From: Streptomyces lavendulae subsp. lavendulae
GTDB lineage: Bacteria; Actinomycetota; Actinomycetes; Streptomycetales; Streptomycetaceae
Assembly: GCF_002803845.1 (NCBI RefSeq)
Contig: NZ_CP024985.1
Coordinates: 1,178,001 to 1,242,000 of the forward strand
Direction of reading: 5' to 3'
Length of the DNA: 64,000 nucleotides
Below the pieces are notes generated by a model. That model searched no databases and was not told the DNA's origin. It saw only the letters and a list, made by a program, of their open reading frames with translations. This document shows, piece after piece, positions 16,541 through 24,701 of the stretch. Position numbers and translations under genes: made by a program. Positions within the stretch are counted from its first letter, which is position 1. The number at the start of each line of letters is the position of its first letter.

Positions 16541-17854
16541 CTACGCGGGCAGCGCGGGGAACACGACCACCGAGCCGTCCTTGTCGCGGGCGATCTCGAT
16601 CGCCACGTCCGTCGTGCGGCCGCCGGCCGTGACGCCGTCACCCAGCCGGTGGATCCGGTGTGCCGCGCTCAGGAGCCGTTCGACCTCGCCGGTCGTGAAG
16701 ACGGGCCGCAAACCGTTCGGGCGCGCCAGTTCCAGTGCCGACAGGCGCACGAGAACACCGGCGATGCCCGACTCCAGATCGTCGAGGCGCTGCTGATCGC
16801 GCTTGAGTGCGCGGGTGAAGTTCTCGAACGGATTGCCGGCGTCGCCCTGGGCGTGCTCGACGGCCTGGAGGACGACCACCCGCCGCTTCAGCGCGATGGC
16901 CAGGGCGGCGAGTTCGAGGTGGGCGCGGAACCTGCCGCCGTGGTCGTCGACGCCGGGGAACAACTTGGTCAGCGTACCGAGTTCGACGGCTTCACCCTCG
17001 GGCAGTGCGTCGAGCGCGCTCTGCCATCGGGCCAGGCGGCGGTCGGCCCTGCCCAACGCCGTGTTGATGGCGTGCACCGCCGAGTCGAGCCCCAGCGAGA
17101 CACCGGGCCTGCCCTGGTCGAGCAGGACGGCGGTGGCTTTGTCGATGGCGTCCCGGCAGCCGTCGAGTTCGCTGTGCTCGTCGTCGAGCTTCTCCTCCTG
17201 AAGCTGCTCCAGCAGTTTCGTGATGTGCTCGATGGCCTGTCGGCGCTTGTGGTCGGCGTGCGCGCTCACCCCCACCGCCACGGCCATCAGCACGAGCGGA
17301 GCGGCCACGGTGAGCGCCGTACCGCCGGCGGCCGCGGCGCCGGCGGTCGCACCGGCCCCGCCGACCGTGCCCGCCGCTGCCGCCCCGCCGACCGGCACGA
17401 ACCTCGCCTTGGAGGCGATCCTGCCCGACGCCGAGTCCACCAGCGCACCGTAGATGCCCCCGGCCGCCCCCTTCGGCACCATCGGGCGGACCATGCCCTG
17501 CCCGAACCGGGCGGCGACCTTCGCCGGAACCACCATGCGGTACAGGCTCTCGCCGGAAGTGGTCGCCCGGGCCACCGTGAGGGAACTCCGCGCCGATTGC
17601 GTGACGAACTGCGACAGGTGCTGCGCCAGGGGACTCACGGCGTCGAGCGGGATGCCACGGCCACGGTCGATCCCGTCGGGCAGCGGATGCACCTCAAGGG
17701 TGACGATCGGCTCGTCGGCCAGGACGGCCAGCACCCCGCGCAGTTCGGCCAGGCGCTCGGCCGTCATCGACTCCCCCGCGGCCAGCCCCGGCACCCGGAC
17801 ATCAGCGGTCGCCAGCGTCCACACGGGCACGGTCGTCCTGCGGTCGTCGCTCAT
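16541..17854 (-). CDS. Unknown protein with central Gly/Ala-rich membrane segment
   Basis: A 437-residue protein I cannot assign. Residues near 150-210 are Gly/Ala-rich and hydrophobic (AAAAGTVGGAGATAGAAAAG, then ALTVAAPLVLMAVAVGVSA), like one or two membrane-inserting helices. They are followed by a charged helical region (HKRRQAIEHITKLLEQLQEEKLDDEHSELDGC) of coiled-coil character. The ATG at 17854 has GGGGGAG three to four bases upstream; an upstream extension to 17968 has poor coding character. It is divergent from the kinase gene, 173 bases apart. The arrangement of kinase and helical membrane protein suggests a possible substrate, but no direct evidence exists. Confidence 0.7.
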   Translation of the reverse strand: MSDDRRTTVPVWTLATADVRVPGLAAGESMTAERLAELRGVLAVLADEPIVTLEVHPLPDGIDRGRGIPLDAVSPLAQHLSQFVTQSARSSLTVARATTSGESLYRMVVPAKVAARFGQGMVRPMVPKGAAGGIYGALVDSASGRIASKARFVPVGGAAAAGTVGGAGATAGAAAAGGTALTVAAPLVLMAVAVGVSAHADHKRRQAIEHITKLLEQLQEEKLDDEHSELDGCRDAIDKATAVLLDQGRPGVSLGLDSAVHAINTALGRADRRLARWQSALDALPEGEAVELGTLTKLFPGVDDHGGRFRAHLELAALAIALKRRVVVLQAVEHAQGDAGNPFENFTRALKRDQQRLDDLESGIAGVLVRLSALELARPNGLRPVFTTGEVERLLSAAHRIHRLGDGVTAGGRTTDVAIEIARDKDGSVVVFPALPA

Positions 17855-18027
17855 CGTCTCCCCCTCGTTCTCCGCCAGCAGCCTACGTCCCGACGCCACA
17901 CCCGAACGGCGCAGCAGCGCATGCTGCGCCGGCACCGCGCTACGGGAACCGTCGCTGGGACACAGCATTGCGTGGCCACGGCTGCGAGCCTCGCCGGGGG
18001 GTTCTTGGTCGGCTATGGTGCGTGACC

Positions 18028-19572
18028 ATGTCTGTGCAGGGGGAGTTAGACCGGGGCCGTTACGTCCTTGACCGTGAGCCGATCGCGGCGGGCGGAATGG
18101 GGACGGTGTGGCGTGGCTACGACCGGAAGCTGAAGCGTGCCGTCGCCGTGAAAGAGCTTCGGTTCGCCGAGGGGTTGAGCACGTCTGAGCGTGACCGGCA
18201 GAGGGCGCGGGTGATGGTCGAGGCGCGGGCCGCTGCTCGCCTGGACCATCCGGGGATCGTGCCGGTGTACGACGTGATCGAGGACGACGGCCGTCCGTGG
18301 ATCGTCATGCGCCTGGTGCCCGGGCGGTCTCTGGCGCAGGAGGTGGAGGCGTCGGGGGCGTTGAGTCCGCAGCGGACGGCCGAGATCGGGCTGGAGATCC
18401 TCGCGGCGCTGGAAGCCGCCCACGGCGAAGGCATCCTGCACCGGGATGTGAAGCCGCAGAACGTCCTCTTGGACGCTGAGGGCAGGGCGGTGCTGACCGA
18501 CTTCGGGATCGCTTCCGTCATGGGTGCCACGCAGCCCCTGACCGCGACCGGGATGGTCGTGGGCACGGTGGGCTACATGGCTCCGGAACGGTTGTCAGGA
18601 TCAGGGGCGGGGCCCAAAGCGGATCTGTGGTCGCTGGGTGCAACGCTGTACTTCACGGTCGAGGGCCGATCGGCCTACCACGCCGACGATGTTGTCGCCC
18701 TGATCGCCGCAGTCGCGTCCCGTGACCCCGAGCCGATGAGCCGGGCCGGTGCACTCGCGCCCGCCATCGCGGGGTTGCTGGTCCGAGACGTCGGCGCACG
18801 CTGGGACGCGGCGGCTGCCAAGGCGTACCTGCAAGCGGTCGTCGCCGGCAGCCCGGGTCCGGAAGCGCCGACCCTGACGGCCCCGCGCCTCTCGTGGAAC
18901 CAGGATGTCCCGCCGGCCACGCCCGGAGCCGGCGACGTCCCCGCTCGCCGGCTCCGCCCGCGCGGACTTACGTGGCTGGTGGCCTCCGCGGCAGCCGCGG
19001 TGCTCATTGCCGGAGGGGTGGCCATCGGCATGCAGCTGACGGGTGGAGACGGCTCGGCCGCGTCGCACGGAGGGTCCCCTGCCTCGCCCCCCGCCTCGGC
19101 GTCGGCCCCTGAGCCCAACAGGTTCACGGCGGTGCCCAAGCTCTGCCAGTCAGGCCTGGTGAGCACGGACAACATCGGCAAACTGGTGTACAAGGGAGAG
19201 CCGAGCGGGGCTCCCGTCGACACCGTGGCGGTGAACCAGTGCGAGTTCAAGGACTCCTCCGATGCCACTCTGCATGTGAACCTCACGATGCACGGCAGCG
19301 TCAGGGCGGCCAAGGACCTTCTCAAGGAACCCGCCTACGTCGCCAACGGACGGGGCGGCGATGTGACCCGGAAAGACCTCGCACTCGGAGACCAGGCGGA
19401 CGTCACGTCGTTCTCTTCCACCGTGGAAGTCCGCGTCCGGATCAGCAACCTCACGATCGACATTCGCAACATCGCCGGCCCGTACGGCGGCGGGGGCGAC
19501 GAGAAGGACGCGGTGCCCTTCGCTCGTGAGATCGCGGCAGCGGCAGAAGCCGAGGCCCGGCCAGGCACCTAG
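18028..19572 (+). CDS. Transmembrane Ser/Thr protein kinase, PknB-like
   Basis: A Hanks-type kinase with all key motifs: Gly loop AGGMGT (21-26), catalytic Lys42 in AVKEL, HRDVKPQN (138-145), DFG (158-160) and APE (185-187). A Pro-rich linker and a membrane helix LVASAAAAVLIAGGVAIGM (about 317-335) lead to an extracellular domain of about 170 residues beginning with CQSGLVSTDNIGKL and carrying two cysteines (CQSG, NQCEF), like DUF3558-type sensor domains. The ATG at 18028 is preceded by TATGGT (18014-18019), so the mRNA may be leaderless; an in-frame GTG at 18022 is also possible. The ligand and targets are unknown. Confidence 0.9.
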   Translation: MSVQGELDRGRYVLDREPIAAGGMGTVWRGYDRKLKRAVAVKELRFAEGLSTSERDRQRARVMVEARAAARLDHPGIVPVYDVIEDDGRPWIVMRLVPGRSLAQEVEASGALSPQRTAEIGLEILAALEAAHGEGILHRDVKPQNVLLDAEGRAVLTDFGIASVMGATQPLTATGMVVGTVGYMAPERLSGSGAGPKADLWSLGATLYFTVEGRSAYHADDVVALIAAVASRDPEPMSRAGALAPAIAGLLVRDVGARWDAAAAKAYLQAVVAGSPGPEAPTLTAPRLSWNQDVPPATPGAGDVPARRLRPRGLTWLVASAAAAVLIAGGVAIGMQLTGGDGSAASHGGSPASPPASASAPEPNRFTAVPKLCQSGLVSTDNIGKLVYKGEPSGAPVDTVAVNQCEFKDSSDATLHVNLTMHGSVRAAKDLLKEPAYVANGRGGDVTRKDLALGDQADVTSFSSTVEVRVRISNLTIDIRNIAGPYGGGGDEKDAVPFAREIAAAAEAEARPGT

Positions 19573-19662
19573 CGCGACCTTGCCGGGATCCGATCGTCCG
19601 GACGGCGGCCGTGCCACCACCTTGGGTCCGCAGTGAGAACCCGCACCGGCTCAGCACTCGCA

Positions 19663-19679
19663 TTCAGGATGCGTTCAGG
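19663..19679 (+). promoter_or_regulatory. TTCAGG direct repeat with 11-bp period
   Basis: TTCAGG at 19663-19668 and 19674-19679 are spaced 11 bases start to start, the pattern expected for OmpR-type response-regulator dimers. Another GTTCAGG is present upstream of the broken response-regulator gene near 23978. Both lie by remnants of COG4705/PepSY genes, suggesting one former regulon. Confidence 0.35.
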
Positions 19680-19807
19680 CCCGGTGTGCCACAGTCCGCG
19701 CGCGGCCGCCTTGGTGGTCGGCTGATTTCAGGGGGCGCTCCTGCGGCTTCGGGGTGAGCGCCCCTTCATTCGGGCGGACCGACGGGAGAAGTCAAGGTGC
19801 GGAAAAG

Positions 19808-20014
19808 GTGCCCTCCGTACCGAACGTGCTCCTGTTCTGGATCGCCTTCGTCCTGACCCGTCCGCTGGGCGCCACCGCCGGCGACTTCCTCACCAAGCCG
19901 ACCGCCAAGGGCGGCCTCGACCTCGGGACGGCGGGCTCCTCCGCCGCCCTCCTCGCCGTCCTCCTCGGGCTGATGGCGTACGCCCAGGTCCAGGAGCGCC
20001 GGGCACGCGCCTGA
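19808..20014 (+). pseudogene. C-terminal fragment of a COG4705 membrane protein
   Basis: Only the final membrane repeat survives: VLLFWIAFVLTRPLGATAGDF and KGGLDLGTAGSSAALLAVLL correspond to FWWAYVLTRPLGASFADW and RGGLGLGTGPVSLVLAV of the full-length COG4705 protein at 22408-23208. The first roughly 190 residues are missing. A GTG at 19808 follows GGAAAAG, so the fragment could still be translated as a small two-helix protein. Confidence 0.7.
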
Positions 20015-20058
20015 GGGGAGACCGGCAAGTCCTGCCGGTCGTCTCCACCCGTTCGATC

Positions 20059-20096
20059 GTCTACAGTGCAGTAGACCCGTCTACTTGGCTGTAGTC
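20059..20096. promoter_or_regulatory. Two BlaI/CopY-like palindromic operators upstream of dedA
   Basis: GTCTAC-N6-GTAGAC (20059-20076) is a perfect palindrome; GTCTAC-N6-GTAGTC (20079-20096) follows after two bases. CTAC/GTAG half-sites resemble BlaI/MecI/CopY operators. They lie 60 to 98 bases upstream of the dedA start. A third site of the same design is at 30793-30810. Confidence 0.55.
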
Positions 20097-20156
20097 AAAG
20101 GGGCTCCTCCGGGCAGTCCCCCGCGTCCGAACCAGTGAGAGAGGCCGACCCGATCC

Positions 20157-20822
20157 ATGGCCACGTCCGCTTCCGCCGCGCTCGCGGTGAATCTGCTCGA
20201 TGCCCATTCGCTCCTCGCCACCTTCGGTGTGATCGGGATCGGGGTGGTGATGTTCGCCGAGACCGGGCTGCTGGTCGGGTTCTTCCTGCCCGGCGACTCG
20301 CTCCTGTTCACCGCCGGCCTGCTCTGCGCGGGAACCGCCGACAAGGGCGCGAACCTGTCCCTGCCCGCGGTGCTGGCCGCCGCCGTGATCGGTGCGCTGG
20401 CCGGCGCCCAGTGCGGCTACCTCATCGGCCGCGGCGCCGGCCCGGCACTCCTGGCCCGCGGCCGTTCCAGGAAGCTCCATGAGGGCGCCGCCCGGGCCGA
20501 GGAACTGCTGGGGAAGTACGGGCACGCCAAGGCCATCGTGCTCGCCCGGTTCGTCCCGGTGGTCCGTACGGTCCTCAACCCCCTCGCCGGGGTGCTCAAC
20601 ATTCCGGCCCGGGTGTTCACGGTCTGGCAGGTCGCAGGCGGCCTGCTGTGGACGGTGGGGCTGGTCCTCGCCGGTTACGTCCTCGGCTCCTCGATCCCCA
20701 ACGTCGACACGTACCTCCTGCCGATCGTGGGCCTGATCGTGGCGATTTCGCTGCTGCCCGTGGCGATCGAATTCCTCCGCTCCCGACGGGGCGGCAAGCA
20801 CCAGAACGGAACAGCGCATTGA
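20157..20822 (+). CDS. DedA-family membrane protein
   Basis: A 221-residue polytopic membrane protein of the DedA family, some members of which flip undecaprenyl phosphate or other lipids. Recognisable parts are ETGLLVGFFLPGDSLLFTAG (acidic and re-entrant loop motif, about 36-55), GYLIGRGAGP (about 85-94) and RFVPVVRTVLNPLAGVLNIP (about 128-147). ATG is at 20157. The stop overlaps the TTG of the PAP2 gene (TTGA), so the two are translationally coupled, which fits a joint role in recycling undecaprenyl-phosphate carriers (inference from family knowledge). Confidence 0.88.
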   Translation: MATSASAALAVNLLDAHSLLATFGVIGIGVVMFAETGLLVGFFLPGDSLLFTAGLLCAGTADKGANLSLPAVLAAAVIGALAGAQCGYLIGRGAGPALLARGRSRKLHEGAARAEELLGKYGHAKAIVLARFVPVVRTVLNPLAGVLNIPARVFTVWQVAGGLLWTVGLVLAGYVLGSSIPNVDTYLLPIVGLIVAISLLPVAIEFLRSRRGGKHQNGTAH

Positions 20823-21424
20823 CCTCCGGCCACAACGGTTCCGGCGTCGACGGCAACGCCTACATCGACGTCACGGACCTCGCCCATCGGACGCCGAGCT
20901 GGCTGAACGACGCCATTGGCGCCTGGTCCCTCTACGGCCTGTCGCTGTTCGCCGTGCTGATGCTCGCGGCGTGGTGGGGGGCCCGTCGCGCCGGTTCTCC
21001 GTCGGCCGTCACCGCTCTCGCGGTCCCGCTGGTCACGCTCGCGGGATTCGGCGTCGATCTGCTGCTCAAGCTCGTCTTCCGTGAGGACCGGCCCTGCCAG
21101 AGCCTGCACGTGGCCGTGCTGGAGTCCTGCCCCGCCCCCGGGGACTGGTCCTTCCCCAGCAACCACGCCGCCATCGCCGCCGCGGCCGCCGTCGCCCTGC
21201 TGTTCGTGTCCCGACGCCTGGGCGGCGTTGCCGTGGTGGCGGCGGTACTGATGGCCGCCTCCCGGGTGTGGGTGGGGGTGCACTACCCGCACGACGTCCT
21301 CGCGGGACTCCTCGTCGGAGCCCTGGTGGCAGCCGTCTGCGGCCGGGCCGTCCAGCGCCGGCAGAGCGTGCTGGCCGACCGGCTCGGCGAGGGCCGCTTG
21401 CGCCCGCTGCTGACCGCCCCGTGA
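20819..21424 (+). CDS. PAP2-family membrane phosphatase
   Basis: A type-2 phosphatidic acid phosphatase, 201 residues. The three signature motifs are present: KLVFREDRP (84-92), PSNHA (113-117, Asn replacing the usual Gly of PSGH) and SRVWVGVHYPHD (148-159) with the catalytic His and Asp. Several membrane helices separate them. The start is a TTG overlapping the dedA stop. A likely substrate is undecaprenyl or other lipid pyrophosphate. Downstream (44 bases) lies a response-regulator remnant, so the operon once continued into a two-component system. Confidence 0.86.
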   Translation: MTSGHNGSGVDGNAYIDVTDLAHRTPSWLNDAIGAWSLYGLSLFAVLMLAAWWGARRAGSPSAVTALAVPLVTLAGFGVDLLLKLVFREDRPCQSLHVAVLESCPAPGDWSFPSNHAAIAAAAAVALLFVSRRLGGVAVVAAVLMAASRVWVGVHYPHDVLAGLLVGALVAAVCGRAVQRRQSVLADRLGEGRLRPLLTAP

Positions 21425-21467
21425 GCCGCCCCCGGGGCTCCGGCCCCGGCTCCAAGGGAGACGTGAG

Positions 21468-21587
21468 GTGGACAGCCGCATCCTGGTGGTCGAGGACGAC
21501 CATCCTCTACGGAACGTGATCCTGCGGGGCTTGCGCGAAGAGGGCGTCGTCCACCCGGTGCCCGCGCCGGACGGCGCCACCGCGATG
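21468..21587 (+). pseudogene. N-terminal fragment of a response regulator
   Basis: A GTG at 21468 with GGGAG upstream opens DSRILVVEDDHPLRNVILRG, the start of an OmpR-type receiver domain with its acidic pair. Similarity ends near residue 40 (DGATA), before the phospho-acceptor Asp, and the frame continues into unrelated sequence. Confidence 0.75.
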
Positions 21588-21887
21588 CGACTGCCGTGGA
21601 CGCGGGCGGTGTCCCGGCAGCGCAGCAGCAGGGTGTCGGCGGTGGTCACGGCAGGGCCCCTCTTCGGCCCGGCAGGCCGGCCCCGTAGGCGGCCCCGACG
21701 ACTTGGTGGGCGTCGGGGGGAAGAGTGGCGCGGCCCTCTGTTGCGAACGTGGGGGCCGGAACGGGCGTACGTCGCATGATCATGGCGGCTTTCGGGAGAC
21801 GGAGCGCAAGCGCAGGTTCCTCCGACGCTAGGCAGTCGCGGGTTAGCACCCGGCCCGCTCACGGTGAGAAGACGGTAAAGCCCCAGC
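21588..21887. other. Degenerate sequence without a recognised gene
   Basis: No frame on either strand shows a family motif. It follows the breakpoint of the receiver-domain fragment and probably represents scrambled deletion debris. Confidence 0.4.
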
Positions 21888-22376
21888 TCATGCGCCCGGC
21901 ACCGCACGGCAACCTACTGCCCCGACGCATGGGGATGCGCCGGGGCGTCCGTCGTCGCCCGGCTGTTCAGCCGAGGGTGTGAGGAGCGCGTCAAGTGCGT
22001 CGACCTCAGTGGGCTTGTCGGGGTGCGGGGCGCGTACTGCCTTCAGTACCCGGTCGATCTCGCCGTCGAGGAAGCTCCACGCCTTCTCGCTCTTGGGCTC
22101 AAGGGTGGACTGGTCGTCGTCCCACGCGGTCTCCAGGTCGGTCACGCGGCTGGTCGCGGCCCGCTGATCACCCGAGTCGACCTTCGCCAGGGTGTCGGAC
22201 GTGATGGTGCGGAACTTCGCGATCTCAGCCGGAGGAAACGGCAACGTCGCCTCCTGCGGGCTGATGTGGCCGGTCACCGGTGCCGGAGTGTCCGCTTCTG
22301 CGCTCGCTGCCGCGTGCGGCTGGTGGTTCGCCCACACGAGGAGCGAGGCCGCCCGTCGCCGTACTCGGTGGTGCAC
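21888..22376 (-). pseudogene. Truncated exported helical protein of unknown function
   Basis: The well-formed part reads PAEIAKFRTITSDTLAKVDS, then VTDLETAWDDDQSTL and EKAWSFLDGEIDRVLKAVR, a helical domain found beside PepSY/COG4705 genes in other actinobacteria (from memory). No signal peptide or lipobox precedes it; the N-terminus is an Arg-rich stretch without ribosome-binding site, and the C-terminus drifts after DALDALLT. I read it as a remnant; a functional gene with a remote start is less likely. Confidence 0.5.
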
Positions 22377-22394
22377 GCGGTCGAGTACGGCGAC
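22355..22394 (-). terminator. 13-bp inverted repeat after the COG4705 gene
   Basis: GTCGCCGTACTCG (22355-22367) pairs perfectly with CGAGTACGGCGAC (22382-22394) across a 14-base loop. It lies just after the minus-strand COG4705 stop at 22408 and overlaps the start of the truncated gene downstream, which supports that gene being untranscribed debris. Confidence 0.65.
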
Positions 22395-22407
22395 AGGGGG
22401 CCGGGCG

Positions 22408-23208
22408 TCAGGCCTGCGGCCGTGCCGCGCGGCGGTCGGCGGCGCTCAGCCACAGGACCACGGCGACGATGATCACCGCGAGGACCAGGCTGACCGGCCC
22501 GGTGCCCAGCCCGAGGCCGCCGCGCTCGGCGCCGACGCCGGCCCAGTCCGCGAAGGAGGCGCCGAGCGGGCGGGTGAGGACGTACGCCCACCAGAAGCCG
22601 AGCACCGGCGGGAGGGCGAACAGCCGGTGGGCGAGCGCCGGCAGGGCGATCAGGGCGGCGAACAGCAGCCCGGAGGACAGGTATCCCCAGCCCAGGGTCG
22701 CCGCGGTGAGGTCGCCGACGGCCGTGCCGAGGGCGAAGGTGGCCATGACCACGGTCCAGTAGAAGACCTCGCGGCGTCCGCCGGCCACCGTCTCCACCGC
22801 CAGGGTGCCCTCGGTCCGCCGCCAGACCAGGAAGACCAGGGCCAGGGCCACGGCGAACGCCGTCGCGGACACGGCGTAGGGAACACCGAGGGCGACGTGC
22901 GCGACGTCGGCGGCCATGGTCCCGAAGACGCTGACCATGACCACGGCCGACCAGTACACGGCCGGGACGTAACGGCGGGTGCGGGCCTGCGCGGCCAGGG
23001 CGGCGGCCAGCAGCAGACCGGCCGCGGCGACCGCCGGGACGGGCCCGAGGACGCGGGCGAGGTAATCGGATGTGGTCTCGCCCATGCCGGTGGTGAGGAT
23101 CTTGACGATCCAGAACACCGCGGTCACCTCGGGGACCTTGCTCGCCGCGGAACGGACGGCCTGGGCCTGGGCGCGGCGGTGCGCCCGGGGGGTTGTCGTG
23201 GCGCCCAA
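22408..23208 (-). CDS. COG4705 (DUF347-type) membrane-anchored protein
   Basis: A 266-residue integral membrane protein made of four similar two-helix repeats, each marked by a variant of FWxxKxLTTGMGET/SD: KVPEVTAVFWIVKILTTGMGE, VYWSAVVMVSVFGTMAAD, FYWTVVMATFALGTAVGD and WWAYVLTRPLGASFAD. This is the COG4705 family, often encoded with two-component systems and PepSY proteins and of unknown activity. A 16-bp repeat array lies between it and the PepSY gene upstream, with which it shares direction. This copy appears intact, unlike the fragment at 19808. Confidence 0.82.
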   Translation of the reverse strand: MGATTTPRAHRRAQAQAVRSAASKVPEVTAVFWIVKILTTGMGETTSDYLARVLGPVPAVAAAGLLLAAALAAQARTRRYVPAVYWSAVVMVSVFGTMAADVAHVALGVPYAVSATAFAVALALVFLVWRRTEGTLAVETVAGGRREVFYWTVVMATFALGTAVGDLTAATLGWGYLSSGLLFAALIALPALAHRLFALPPVLGFWWAYVLTRPLGASFADWAGVGAERGGLGLGTGPVSLVLAVIIVAVVLWLSAADRRAARPQA

Positions 23209-23251
23209 GACGGCGGCACTCCTTTCTGCGCGGCGCGGCCGGGGTCGCGCC

Positions 23252-23331
23252 GCTCGGTCGGTCGGTCGCTGAGTCGGTCGGTGGCTCGGTCGGTCGGTGG
23301 CCCGGTCGGTCGGTGGCCCGGTCGGTCGGTC
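23252..23331. repeat. 16-bp tandem repeat, five copies
   Basis: The unit GCYCGGTCGGTCGGTS occurs five times end to end from 23252 to 23331; one copy (23268-23283) has GAG in place of CGG. It fills the gap between the PepSY stop and the COG4705 start. The inner GGTC tetramers suggest slippage. Confidence 0.8.
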
Positions 23332-23335
23332 CGGT

Positions 23336-23916
23336 TCAGCCGCCCAGGACGGTGTTGCCGGTCAGGGTGCCGCCGGTGCCGTCGACGGTCACCGCGTGCC
23401 GCACTCCGTCGGGTCCGACGACGACGATCCGCCAGGCCCGGCCGCCGCCCTGCTCGGTGACCGGGGCCAGCGACTCGACCTTGCCGTCGTTGACCGCCGC
23501 GGCAGCCTTGTTCACGGCGTCCGCCGCGGAGAGCGAGGGCAGCGGGGCCGGGGCGACGCCGGTCGAGGGCCCACGGGAGTCGTCGGCGTGGGTGCCGCGC
23601 CCACCGTCCGCGTGCCGACCGCCGTGCCCGTCGCGGCCCTCGGAGTCCTCTCGCGACTCGTCGTGGCGCTCGTGCTCTCCGGCGGACGCCACCGCGTGCT
23701 CGCCGCGGCCCTCTTCCTCGTGGTGGTGGATGGCCGCTGCGGCCGCGCCGCCGCCGATCACCACCACGGCCGCGGCGCCGACCGCTGCCCATCGCGCTCT
23801 GCGGCCACGCGGCCGACGCCCGCTGCCGGCTTCTTCGGCGTCGTGCCAGGACCGTCCTGACCCGTCTGCTCAAACGGCTCGCCTGCGCCCACGGACTCAC
23901 CCACGGATTCACTCAC
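23336..23916 (-). pseudogene. PepSY-domain exported protein, frameshifted
   Basis: The C-terminal part is a PepSY domain (AADAVNKAAAAVNDGKVESL, then WRIVVVGPDGVRHAVTVDG) after a His/Glu-rich linker and a membrane helix (AAVGAAAVVVIGGGAAAA). The natural GTG start at 23916 (SESVGESVGAGEPFEQTG) is in a different frame from the helix and PepSY domain; the switch is needed near 23840, around GACGGTCCTGG. A stop closes the downstream frame upstream of that point. The gene is either broken or carries a sequencing error. Downstream lies the COG4705 gene, upstream and divergent the broken response regulator. Confidence 0.65.
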
Positions 23917-24019
23917 GGTGACCACCCCTACCTCTTGGCAAGGTCCGGGGCCCTGCGCCCGGACATCCGGGCACAGCTTCGTTCAGGTAGGCGGATGCGC
24001 GGCGTGCCACTCTGGGGGC

Positions 24020-24656
24020 ATGCGTGTACTGGTGGTGGAGGATGAGCGCCGAATGGCCCTGGCGCTTCAGCACGGCCTGACCGCCGAGGGGTTCAGCGTG
24101 GACGTCGCCCACGACGGCCTGGCGGGGTTCGCCAAGGCCAGGACCGCACCTATGACGTGGTGGTGCTCGACATCATGCTGCCCGGCCTGAACGGCTACCG
24201 TGTGTGCTCGCGGCTACGGGCCTGCGGCAGCAACGTCGGCATCCTCATGCTCACCGCCAAGGACGGGGAGTGGGACGAGGCCGAGGCACTGGACACCGGC
24301 GCGGACGACTTCCTGTCCAAGCCGTTCTCCTTCGTGGTGCTCGTCGCCCGGCTGCGGGCGCCGGCCCGCCGGATCGGCAGCCGGGCCCCGCAGCGCACGG
24401 TGCTGGGCGACCTCGTCGTCGACTCCGCCGCCCGCACCTGCAGCCGCGGCGGCGTACCCGTCCCGCTCACCCCGCGCGAGTTCGCCGTCCTGGACCACCT
24501 CGCCCGGCGAGCCGGCGAGGCCGTCTCCAAGCGCGAGATCCTGGCCTGTCCATCGCCCTGGACATCGCGGCTCTCCACGGTGGCGGCATCACCGTCCAGA
24601 ACACAGCGGACGGCATCACCTTCCGCACCCGTCTCGTCGCCTGCCCCCGAGGATAG
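24020..24656 (+). pseudogene. Collapsed two-component pair: response regulator fused to histidine-kinase tail
   Basis: Three pieces in different frames. From 24020: MRVLVVEDERRMALALQHGL to DGLAG, a receiver start. From about 24130, one frame over: TYDVVVLDIMLPGLNGY through the DNA-binding domain to LTPREFAVLDHLARRAG and SKREILA near 24543. From about 24544, in a third frame: LSIALDIAALHGGGITVQN to the stop at 24656, which is the end of a sensor-kinase ATPase domain. A frameshift and a deletion of the rest of the regulator plus most of the kinase explain this. The junction falls in GGCCTG, usable by both genes. Confidence 0.75.
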
Positions 24657-24701
24657 CCCGGGGGGCGGGGGCGCCGTCGGCGGACCATCGCCCCTGGGTG
24701 G

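Noticed and set aside
9500..20000. Genomic island with tRNA attachment site
   Set aside because: No tRNA, integrase or flanking direct repeat was found in the window.
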